From CBDATA01 sp965202845 (GTDB lineage Bacteria > Acidobacteriota > Vicinamibacteria > Marinacidobacterales > Marinacidobacteraceae), in assembly GCA_965202845.1 (NCBI GenBank), contig OZ241856.1, positions 372,001 through 436,000 of the forward strand: DNA of 64,000 bases, written 5' to 3'. Of this stretch, positions 54,815 to 62,648 are shown one piece after another. Each line of letters opens with the position of its first letter. Within the stretch, counting starts at the first letter, position 1. Below the pieces are notes generated by a model, which was not told the origin of the DNA, searched no databases, and saw only the letters and a list, made by a program, of their open reading frames with translations. Both the position numbers and the translations under genes were made by a program.

Positions 54815-56928
54815 CCGCTCCCCGCGTGCCCAATCGCGAACGGCCACACTGGACCGGATCCCCGCTGGCGCAGCTCCCCGGCGGCGACTGTGAACGTCCA
54901 GCGGGAGTCCACGATGTCATCAACCAGCAGCACCGAGCCGGGGAGGATGGCTTCTTCGGAGATCGCCAGCGAACCGATGACGTTGCGCGCCTGGTGGTCG
55001 CTGTTTTCCATCGTCTTCTGCTCGTCCCGGTCCGCCTTCTTGCGCAGCGCGTCGCGGAGCGGGAGTCCCAGCGCTTTCGCCAGCCGGCGCGCGAAGTCCG
55101 GCACGAGGCGCGGATGCCGGAGCGAGGGGATGGCGGCGACCCATTCAGGAAACGGATCCGGATTCCACTCGCGCAGCAACGCCGCGGACGCCTGTACCAG
55201 TTCGTCCGCGAATCGCTGGTCGCGCTTGCCTTGCCGGACCAGACGCCCCCAGCCCGCGTCGCTCCAGGCGCAAAGCGCCTTTCCCGGCTCGGCCCGATGT
55301 TCGGGATCGATGCGTTTTCTTGAAGGCCACTGCTTCCGCGGGGGTATCGAAAGGCTTGCGCCGCGCAGGAAGGCGACCGCCTCGACCACGGTGTTCCGGT
55401 CGCACGTGACTGGGAGCGGCGGCAGCCGGGGCGGGTCGATCCCCTGTGGGTCTCCATCCAGTTCCCGGATCAGGAACTCCATGTGGCCGGAGGCGAGCCG
55501 CGTGTACTTTTGCATGGCCGCCTGTTCTTCCCGGCGGAGCGCCGTGAGCCGTTCCGCCCGTTTCCAGAAATCGGCGCTCAATCGCGCAGCGATCAACCGC
55601 CACTTGGAGCCGTCCTTCACGATGGGGCTTGGCGATTCGAGCGCGAGCAGCTGCAGGGTCTTCTGGATGCGGCTTGGTTTGATGTTGACCTTCGCCTCGA
55701 TCTCCGTTTGCTTCAGCCCGTCCTCGGAGGCTTCCAGCGCCGCCAGAATCTGCTCCACTTCGTCGCGGCTGGGGAAGGCGTTTTTTATGAACCAACTTGT
55801 GATGTCGGTGTCCTCCGTGCCGCTGAACAGCACGCCGCGGGCTTCATCGAGCGCCCGCCCGGCGCGCCCCACCTGTTGGTAGTAGGCCACGGCGGAGCCG
55901 GGAGTCTGGTAGTGGATGACGAACGCCAGATCCGGCTTGTCGAATCCCATGCCGAGCGCTGTGGTCGCCACCAGCGCCTTCACCTGGTTGTCGAGCAGCG
56001 CCTGCTCCAGCGCCGGCCGGTCCTCTCCGGTTTCCCCGGTGTACGCCTCGACTGCGATGCCCCGGGATTGGAGCCAGGCCGCCACGGTGCCGGCGTCCCG
56101 CACCGTCAGCGTGTAGATGATCCCGCTTCCCGGAAGCTTCGGCAGCTGTTCCGCCAGCCAGGCGAGCCGTTCGGCCTGTCCGGGCATCCTGATGGTCTGC
56201 AGCGCGAGCGACGGCCGGTTCAGATCGCCCCGCGCGACGTGGAGGTCGGGCCCCAGGATCGCCTTGATGTCGTCCATCACCCGGGTGTTCGCGGTGGCGG
56301 TGGTGGCCAGCAGGCGAAGATTGGGAGGCAGGTCGCGCACCTGGCGTTCGATTAGTCGGTAGTGGGGGCGGAAATCATGCCCCCAGTCCGAGATGCAGTG
56401 GGCCTCGTCGATCACCAGCAGGGCGATGCTCCCGGCGATGTCCGGCAGAAATGTGTCGCGAAACCGCGGGTTCGCCAGCCGCTCCGGGGAGATGAGCAGG
56501 ATGTCGACGTCGTCGTCGCGTACCGCCTGCTCCACCTGGTCCCACTCGTTCTGGTTGTCCGAATGGATCGTCCGGGCGCGGACGCCCATCCGTTCGGCGG
56601 CCTGGATCTGGTTGCGCATCAACGCCAGCAGGGGGCTGATCAGAAGCGCCGGTCCGCTGCCCGCCTCGCGCAACAGCTTGGTGGCGATGAAGTAGACGAA
56701 GCTCTTGCCCCAGCCGGTCTTTTGCACCACAAGCTGCCGGTGGCGGCCCTCGACGAGGAGGCGGATGCTTTCCTCCTGCCCCTCGCGGAACCGGGCGTTC
56801 CGAATTCCTGTGCCCCGCCGCAGGAGATCGAGGGCCCTGGGGGCGTTGTACCGCATGCCGCCGGAGCGCATCTCTTTACGGCGCGATGAAGCCCGGTCGG
56901 TGAGGATTTCGCCCTCCATCGCCCGCAC
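54811..56928 (-). CDS. RecQ-family helicase fused to a phosphoribosyltransferase domain
   Basis: 705 aa from GTG 56928. The SF2 RecQ core has motif 0 FREGQE, Walker A TGWGKS at 71-76, VIDEAHCISDWGHD and ATTALGMGFDKPD. A winged-helix/linker region follows (about 430-560), and the C-terminal ~100 residues carry a PRTase loop, VLLVDDIVDSRWT (666-678), as in ComF-type domains. A zinc-binding RecQ-Ct Cys cluster is not evident. Alternative starts are 56919 and 56871; a 22-codon frame at 56944-56876 behind TACAGT may be a leader peptide. It overlaps the DprA-like start by 4 bp (ATGA). DNA unwinding linked to nucleotide or PRPP metabolism is inferred. Confidence 0.8.
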   Translation of the reverse strand: MRAMEGEILTDRASSRRKEMRSGGMRYNAPRALDLLRRGTGIRNARFREGQEESIRLLVEGRHRQLVVQKTGWGKSFVYFIATKLLREAGSGPALLISPLLALMRNQIQAAERMGVRARTIHSDNQNEWDQVEQAVRDDDVDILLISPERLANPRFRDTFLPDIAGSIALLVIDEAHCISDWGHDFRPHYRLIERQVRDLPPNLRLLATTATANTRVMDDIKAILGPDLHVARGDLNRPSLALQTIRMPGQAERLAWLAEQLPKLPGSGIIYTLTVRDAGTVAAWLQSRGIAVEAYTGETGEDRPALEQALLDNQVKALVATTALGMGFDKPDLAFVIHYQTPGSAVAYYQQVGRAGRALDEARGVLFSGTEDTDITSWFIKNAFPSRDEVEQILAALEASEDGLKQTEIEAKVNIKPSRIQKTLQLLALESPSPIVKDGSKWRLIAARLSADFWKRAERLTALRREEQAAMQKYTRLASGHMEFLIRELDGDPQGIDPPRLPPLPVTCDRNTVVEAVAFLRGASLSIPPRKQWPSRKRIDPEHRAEPGKALCAWSDAGWGRLVRQGKRDQRFADELVQASAALLREWNPDPFPEWVAAIPSLRHPRLVPDFARRLAKALGLPLRDALRKKADRDEQKTMENSDHQARNVIGSLAISEEAILPGSVLLVDDIVDSRWTFTVAAGELRQRGSGPVWPFAIGHAGSG

Positions 56929-56978
56929 GAAGGCGGTTCTTCATGCGGGGAACTGTACCGCCGTCCCTCGGGCGCGGT

Positions 56979-57046
56979 GAAAATTGCAAAAAGGCGGCTG
57001 GAAAGGTTGCAAAACACCGGTTGGAAACGTTGCAAAAGCACGATTC
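56979..57046. repeat. Three phased 22-23-bp repeats in the recQ/DUF4143 divergent region
   Basis: Units at 56979, 57001 and 57024 each begin GAAA and contain TTGCAAAA, about two helical turns apart. The position between divergent genes suggests regulator binding sites. Confidence 0.65.
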
Positions 57047-57054
57047 CCAAGCTG

Positions 57055-57060
57055 TAGACT
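57055..57060 (+). promoter_or_regulatory. TAGACT -10 box of the DUF4143 gene
   Basis: TAGACT ends 7 bp before GTG 57068, which opens the characteristic N-terminus of this ATPase family. Supports a leaderless start for the ancestral gene. Confidence 0.5.
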
Positions 57061-57067
57061 CCGTCCC

Positions 57068-57884
57068 GTGCCTGTTTCCCACCGCAGCGACGCATATCGC
57101 CCGCGCGTCGCCGATCGGGAATTGGCGGCGCGCGGTGGGGGGGTGGCCCGGACATCTGCGGGTGGGACGGGACGCCGCCCTGCTCGCCAATCGGGACTAT
57201 CTGGAGGATGTCTGCCGCGTGGATCTGGAGCGCGCTGCCGGGATTCGCCGCGATCCCGACCGGGTGCGGCGGTTCTTGCAGTCGTTCGCCCGCAACATCG
57301 CCACTTCCGCAAGCCTTTCGACGATCGCCTGCAACGTGGGCGGTGCGGAGGGGCTCGTCTCGCCGGAAACGGCTCGCGCCTATCTCGCGGTGCTGGACCG
57401 CCTGATGGTGGTCGAGGAGCAGCCGCCGTGGAGTCCCCGGCTCCGATCCCGTTCGCGCCTTCGGCGTTCCCCCAAGCGGCACTTCGTGGACCCCTCGCTC
57501 GCCGTCGCGGCGCTCGCTGCGGGTCCTTCGCACCTGATCGCCGATCCCGCCTGGTTCGGGTTTCTGTTCGAGTCGCTGGTGGTCCGGGATCTGCGGGTCT
57601 ACGCCCAGGCGGTCGGGGCGCGCATCCATCATTACCGGGACAACACCGGTCTTGAAGTGGATGCGATCGTGGACGCCGGGCCCGGAAGGTGGGGCGCCCT
57701 GGAAATCAAGCTGGGCGCGGGTCGGGTGGATGCGGCGGCGGCCAGCCTGCTTCGTTTCCGGGACCGGGTGGATCCGGTTCCGCAAGGCGAACCGATGTTC
57801 CTGGGCGTCGTCGTGGGGAGCGGCTACGGCTACGTCCGTCCGGACGGAGTCGCCGTCATTCCGGTCGGCGCCCTGGGCCCTTGA
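57068..57884 (+). pseudogene. DUF4143-family ATPase, internally deleted and frameshifted
   Basis: From GTG 57068 the frame encodes the family's N-terminus (SHRSDAYRPRVADRELAAR) and then loses homology at a run of seven G (57137-57143). In another frame the C-terminal DUF4143 half resumes at GGWPGHLRVG, with NRDYLEDVCRVDLERA, FARNIATSASLSTIA and the nuclease-like NTGLEVDAIVD and ALEIKLG. The P-loop ATPase core between the two is gone (family length about 400-430 aa). Thus the gene is dead although its start region survives. A continuous frame from 56943 spans the C-terminal half only. Confidence 0.75.
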
Positions 57885-57924
57885 GCGCTTTGGTGGGTCA
57901 GGCGACGCCTGCCCGCGGAGGCGT

Positions 57925-57953
57925 TATGATGGGCGCACGGACTTCCGGGGAGG
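57925..57953 (+). promoter_or_regulatory. TATGAT -10 box and GGGGAGG ribosome-binding site
   Basis: TATGAT at 57925-57930 and GGGGAGG at 57947-57953 precede the ATG at 57961, so this coiled-coil gene has a normal leader. Confidence 0.5.
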
Positions 57954-57960
57954 TTGCTTG

Positions 57961-58341
57961 ATGGACGCTACTGCGTGGACTGTGATTGGCGCGGCGATCG
58001 CCGTTCTGGTTTCGAACGCCACATCGTTTCGGGGTTTGCGGGCCGAGCTTCGGGAAATGGGCGAGCGGATCGATGTCCAGGGCAAGGAGTTGCGCGAGCG
58101 GATCGACTCCCAGGGCAGCGAGTTGCGCGAGCGGATCGACGCCCAGGGCGACGAGTTGCGCGAGCGGATCGACGCTCAGGGCGATGCGCTGAGCAAGCGG
58201 ATCGAGGCCCAGGGCAAGGAGATGAGCGAGGAGATCGGCCAGTTGCGCGAGGAGATCGGCCAGCTGCGCGAGCGGATGGCGCGGCTGGAGGGTCTGCTTT
58301 CCGGTTTGCGCGAGGCGGTCACCGCCAGGCGGGCCGCGTAG
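57961..58341 (+). CDS. Small hendecad coiled-coil membrane protein, third example
   Basis: 126 aa. One N-terminal membrane segment (residues 4-20) is followed by five 11-residue units of the type DAQGDELRERI (38-92), then a leucine-spaced coil (IGQLREEIGQLRERMARLEGLL). Function unknown. Start set by a ribosome-binding site; a GTG at 57954-57956 is not used in frame with a site. Like the other two such genes it stands alone or at the edge of an operon. Confidence 0.75.
   Translation: MDATAWTVIGAAIAVLVSNATSFRGLRAELREMGERIDVQGKELRERIDSQGSELRERIDAQGDELRERIDAQGDALSKRIEAQGKEMSEEIGQLREEIGQLRERMARLEGLLSGLREAVTARRAA
58072..58236 (+). repeat. 33-bp tandem repeats encoding DAQGDELRERI hendecads
   Basis: Five in-frame units; successive copies share gagttgcgcgagcggatcga. 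Same 33-bp period as the repeats at 1281 and 37532 but unrelated sequence. Confidence 0.85.
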
Positions 58342-58379
58342 CCGCCGGAACCGGGGCTACGTCCCGTCTCCGGAACGGC

Positions 58380-58385
58380 TACCAT
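58380..58385 (+). promoter_or_regulatory. TACCAT -10 box of the FN3 lipoprotein
   Basis: TACCAT ends 6 bp before ATG 58392; no ribosome-binding site is present. Confidence 0.45.
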
Positions 58386-58391
58386 CGGGAC

Positions 58392-59555
58392 ATGCATCGG
58401 CTGCCTTTCCTGGTTCCGGGTTTTCTCGGTCTTTCGGCGCTTCTCGCGCTGGGTGGCTGCGGGTCGTCCGATTCGGGGACGCCGGTTGCGCCGAGCGCGG
58501 CGCCCGCTTCGTCTCCGGCGGGGTCCGGCGGCGATCTCGCGTTTGTCGGGCCGGCGGCCCAGGAGCGCGGCGCGGCGCCGACGTCGCTGACCGCAGTGGC
58601 GGGGGACGGGCAGGTCACGCTCTCCTGGACCGCCCCGGAGGCGGATGCGGAGGTTGCCGGCTACCAGCTGCGCTACGGCAGGATGGGTCGGGACGGCGGC
58701 AAGCTCGGCCCCTGGGCCAACATCGAGGGGACCACGACGCACACGGTGACCGGGCTGACAAACGGCGCCCAGTACCGCTTCCGGCTCCGCGCGAAGTACG
58801 GCTCGGGGCCGGGTGGCATATCGAACCGGGCGACGGCGACGCCGACCGGGAGCGATTCTTCCGCCACGACTCCGAAGCCGCCCACCGGTCTGAACACCGA
58901 CCTGGTGGGGAGGGACACGTACCGCCTGACCTGGAACGCGCCGGCCGACCCCTCGCGCACCGGCTGGCAAATCCGAACCCAGCGGTACTACGTGGACGAT
59001 TGGAGCGACTGGATCGACCTGACGGACGCCGCCGCCACCAGCTACGACCTGACCAGGGACGACTGCCGGCGCTACACCGTCGAGCTCCGGGCGGTGAACG
59101 CTTCCGGCAGCGAACCGGAAGTGAGTTCCGTCGCCCGCAACTGGACGGACTATCGCTATTGGGGAGTGCGCCCGGGGGGAAGCTACTCGGTGACCGTGGA
59201 TGAAGGCGGTTATGCCAACATGTACCTGTCGCCCCGGGAGAACCCCACCGCGCCGATCGTGCTGGACTTCCTGATCTCCGAGGCGGACTACAGCAAGAAT
59301 CCGAACGTCCCGGTCGCCGGAACCGCGATGGACAGCGTGCTGACCCCCACCAGCCTGGTGACCGCGGTTCCGTCATCGCTCATCTGGCAGGCGAACAGTC
59401 GGGTCGACCAGAAAGTGACCTTCCAGGCGGCGGAGGACGACGATGCCGAGGACGAGGAGATCATCGTCGAATTCCGCTTGACCGGCGGCGGCGAAGCCTG
59501 CAACGGAATCGACCTGTTCGTCGGGCAGATCCTCGTCCGGGACAACGACCGGTAG
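58392..59555 (+). CDS. FN3/Calx-beta lipoprotein
   Basis: 387 aa. A lipoprotein signal ends in LALGGC (Cys at about residue 24). A Ser/Pro/Ala linker follows, then two fibronectin type III domains (about 60-150 and 160-250) and a C-terminal Calx-beta-like domain ending in an acidic EDDDAEDEE turn. Modules resemble those of the broken autotransporter (SWTAPEADAEVAGYQLRYG compared with its SITGYKLRYA), so the two may share ancestry. Probably surface- or periplasm-exposed and adhesive or ligand-binding. The leaderless start is supported by TACCAT 6 bp upstream. Confidence 0.75.
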   Translation: MHRLPFLVPGFLGLSALLALGGCGSSDSGTPVAPSAAPASSPAGSGGDLAFVGPAAQERGAAPTSLTAVAGDGQVTLSWTAPEADAEVAGYQLRYGRMGRDGGKLGPWANIEGTTTHTVTGLTNGAQYRFRLRAKYGSGPGGISNRATATPTGSDSSATTPKPPTGLNTDLVGRDTYRLTWNAPADPSRTGWQIRTQRYYVDDWSDWIDLTDAAATSYDLTRDDCRRYTVELRAVNASGSEPEVSSVARNWTDYRYWGVRPGGSYSVTVDEGGYANMYLSPRENPTAPIVLDFLISEADYSKNPNVPVAGTAMDSVLTPTSLVTAVPSSLIWQANSRVDQKVTFQAAEDDDAEDEEIIVEFRLTGGGEACNGIDLFVGQILVRDNDR

Positions 59556-59564
59556 CCCCGCGCC

Positions 59565-62500
59565 TCAACCCCCCAGGGGAGTGGCTTGCCGCAGGCCGAT
59601 GGCGGCGGGTCGGCTCGTGCGCCAGAGCCGTCGCGCACGTTCGGCCAGGTCGTCGAGCAGCGTGTAGAAGAACGGGAGGATCAGCAGGGTCAGGACGGTC
59701 GAAGCGGCGAGGCCGCCGATGACGGTCCGCGCCAGCGGGAAGTAGTACAGCTCGTCCAGTCCGGCCCGCCCGATGCTCATCGGGACCAGCGCCAGCATGG
59801 TGGCGGCGGCGGTCATCAGGATCGGCCGGAGGCGGTCGCGTCCCCCGGTGAGCAGGGCTTCGGCGCGCTCCATGCCGTCGCGGCGGAGCTTGTTCACATG
59901 GTCGATCAGGACGATCCCGTTCTTGACCACGACCCCCATGAGAACCAGCAGCCCGATCTGGGCCATCAGGTTGAAGGGACTGTCGGTGAGGAGCAGCAGC
60001 CAGGCGGCCCCCCAGATCGCGTAGGGGATCGAGATCAGGATGGCCAGCGGGTGGATCAGGGATTCGAACTGGGCCGCCATCACGATGTAGATGAGGAGCA
60101 GCGCCAGCAGGTAGTTCACCGCCATGTTGCGGAAGTCGTTGTCCTGCCGGCTGATCCGATCGCCGAAGGACCAGCTCGCCCCCGGCGGGAGCGCCATGCC
60201 GTCCATCAGCGACTCGATCTCCCCGCGGGCGCTTTCCCAGTCGTCTCCCTCGTAGGCGGCGCGCAGGGTGGCGACCGCCTTCCGGTCCACCCGGTTGATG
60301 GCGCGGCTGCGGTCGCGGATCTCGAAATCGGCCAGGTCTCCGAGCGGAATGGGGACTCCGTTCCCTCCGATGAAGGTGAACTGCTGCAGGTCGGCCACCC
60401 GGGACATGTCCTTTTGGGACACCATCAGCAGGACGTCGGCTTCCTGGTCTCCGGTCTGGAAACGCCGGAGCGGGCGTCCTCCCAGACTGAACCCGAAGAT
60501 CTCCGAGAGGTCGCGGGGAGTGATGCCGTGCCGGGCGGCGGCTTCGAGCCGCGGCCGCACGATGATTTCCTTCGCCGGCTGGTCGTCCCCCGAACGGATG
60601 TCGGCCACCCCCTCCACGGTGGCGAGCCGGGCCTCCGCCTCCTCCGCAAAGCCGGGCAGGCGCTCCGAACCGTCGTCGTACAGGCGGACCCGGAAGAACA
60701 TGCTGTCGCCGCCGCTCTCCTGGTCGTCGTCGCCGAACACGATCCGGGTTCCGGGAAGGACCGGAAGAACCTCGCGCACCCGGTCCTTCATCGCGCGCCC
60801 GTCGGCGTCGCTGATGTGCTCGGCCTCGAAGGAGATGACGGTCTGCGCCTCGTTTTCGGCGAAATAGCTGTAGACCGACTCGATCCCCAGTTCCTCCCGG
60901 AGACCCGCCAGCTCGCGTTCCACCGCGAGCGCCGCGAGGCGGGCGTCCTCCTTGTAGTGGAAATCGGAGAACTCGTAGGAGAGGAAGATCCGGTTCCGGT
61001 TGAGTCCGGAGAAGAGCGCGGTGGACAGGCCGAGGAAGAAGGGCAGGAAGGCGGTGGCGAGGAAGACGACCGCGATTCCGGCGGTGATCCAGCGCCGTCG
61101 CAGGGTGAAACGGAGAACCCGCTGATAGAAATCCCCGAGGCGCTCGGTCCAGGCCGGCGGGACGCTCGGCTTGCGCGCCAGCAGGCGCGAGCTCACCAGC
61201 GGGATGAGGGTGAGCGAGATGAACAGCGAGGCGAAGATGGTGAGCGAGATGGCGAGCCCGATTTCGCCGAGCCAGATGGACATCTCGTTCTTCGCGCCCA
61301 CCACTGTGGGGAGGAAGACCACCGCGGTGGTGACCGTGGAGGCGATCACGGCGCCGGAGACGGCGTGGGCGCCCATGACCGCGGCGACCTTCGCCTTGAG
61401 GCCGCGGGCGTGCTCGCGGACGATGGACTCCAGCACCACGATGGCGTCGTCCACCAGCAGACCGATGCCGATCATCATCCCCATCATCGACAGCACGTTC
61501 AGCGACCGGCCGCCGAAGTGGAGCACGATGGCGGTCGCGATGATGGACATCGGGATCGTCAGGCTCACGATGGAGGTGGTGTCCACCCGGCGCAGGAAGA
61601 GGAAGAGCACGACCACCGCCAGCAAGGCGCCCAGCAACCCCTCGGTGCGGATTCCGGCGAGTCCGGACGTGATCTCCGCCGCCATGTCCTCCCAGACGAA
61701 CAGGCTGATGCCCTCGAGCGCCGGATCGTTCGCGATCTCGTCGCGGATCACTTCGGTGACCCCGGTGGCGACTTCCACGGTGTTGGCTTCGGCGGCCTTG
61801 AAGACGGTGAGGCCGATGGCGGTGTCGTCGTTCAGCCGCCGCCCGAACGGGATGGGGGGTTCCTGCCAGGTCACTTCGGCGATGTCCCGGACGACCAGCC
61901 CCCGGTCGTTCAAGGGGAGGCTGCCGATCTCCTGCACGTCCGAGAGGGCGCCGAAGCCGCGGACCGGGGTGACCGCGTCGTCGTTCGAGCGGACGCGCCC
62001 GAGCGCGACGTTCCGGTTCATGTTCCGGACCCGCTCCACCACCTCTCCCAGATCGACCCGGTGGGCGGCCACCTGATCGAGGCGCAGGTTGATGCGGATC
62101 TCGCGCGGCTCCACCCCGCTGAGCTCGACCCGGGCCACTCCCGGAACCCGCCGGATGGGATCGGCGATCCGGCGCTCCAGCCGCTCGTAGTTCGCGGTCA
62201 GGTCGATCCCCGGCGCCGAGATCCGCGCCTCCACGATCGGGATCTGGGTCGTCGAGAAGGTGTTGACATGAATTTCGCGGACGTCGGCGGGGAGCTGGTC
62301 GCGGGCGTCCTCGACCGCCTCGAACACCTTGGCGCGCGCCACGTCCACCGTTTCCCCCCAGGTGAAGTTGAGCTGGAGGTTCGCGCCGTCGGCGGTGGCG
62401 CTGGAGGTGATGCGCCGGGTGCCGGGGATGGTGGCGAGCGCCTCCTCCAGCGGCTTCACGATCTCGCGCTCGATCTGCGCCGGGCTGGAATTGGGGTAGG

Positions 62501-62648
62501 GGACGCTGACGAAGACCCCGGGGAAGTCCACTTCGGGCAGGAACGCGAGCGGAATGCGGCCGAACGAGATGACCCCGAGCACCAGCAGGCTGAGGAGGAT
62601 CATCGCGGTGGTGACCGGGCGGCCCACCGCGAGGCGGGGAAGGCTCAT
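59565..62648 (-). CDS. RND efflux/transport permease (HAE1-like)
   Basis: 1,027 aa with two sets of six membrane segments, each preceded by a large periplasmic loop, the RND fold. Motifs include the first segment with VTTAMILLSLLVLG, GLLVDDAIVVLESIVREHARG with the proton-relay Asp pair in TM4, and GVVVKNGIVLIDHVNKLRRDG in the second half. It would export drugs, lipids or other hydrophobic molecules with a membrane-fusion partner and a TolC channel, not visible here. ATG 62648 overlaps the TGA of the next upstream permease (ATGA). Confidence 0.93.
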   Translation of the reverse strand: MSLPRLAVGRPVTTAMILLSLLVLGVISFGRIPLAFLPEVDFPGVFVSVPYPNSSPAQIEREIVKPLEEALATIPGTRRITSSATADGANLQLNFTWGETVDVARAKVFEAVEDARDQLPADVREIHVNTFSTTQIPIVEARISAPGIDLTANYERLERRIADPIRRVPGVARVELSGVEPREIRINLRLDQVAAHRVDLGEVVERVRNMNRNVALGRVRSNDDAVTPVRGFGALSDVQEIGSLPLNDRGLVVRDIAEVTWQEPPIPFGRRLNDDTAIGLTVFKAAEANTVEVATGVTEVIRDEIANDPALEGISLFVWEDMAAEITSGLAGIRTEGLLGALLAVVVLFLFLRRVDTTSIVSLTIPMSIIATAIVLHFGGRSLNVLSMMGMMIGIGLLVDDAIVVLESIVREHARGLKAKVAAVMGAHAVSGAVIASTVTTAVVFLPTVVGAKNEMSIWLGEIGLAISLTIFASLFISLTLIPLVSSRLLARKPSVPPAWTERLGDFYQRVLRFTLRRRWITAGIAVVFLATAFLPFFLGLSTALFSGLNRNRIFLSYEFSDFHYKEDARLAALAVERELAGLREELGIESVYSYFAENEAQTVISFEAEHISDADGRAMKDRVREVLPVLPGTRIVFGDDDQESGGDSMFFRVRLYDDGSERLPGFAEEAEARLATVEGVADIRSGDDQPAKEIIVRPRLEAAARHGITPRDLSEIFGFSLGGRPLRRFQTGDQEADVLLMVSQKDMSRVADLQQFTFIGGNGVPIPLGDLADFEIRDRSRAINRVDRKAVATLRAAYEGDDWESARGEIESLMDGMALPPGASWSFGDRISRQDNDFRNMAVNYLLALLLIYIVMAAQFESLIHPLAILISIPYAIWGAAWLLLLTDSPFNLMAQIGLLVLMGVVVKNGIVLIDHVNKLRRDGMERAEALLTGGRDRLRPILMTAAATMLALVPMSIGRAGLDELYYFPLARTVIGGLAASTVLTLLILPFFYTLLDDLAERARRLWRTSRPAAIGLRQATPLGG

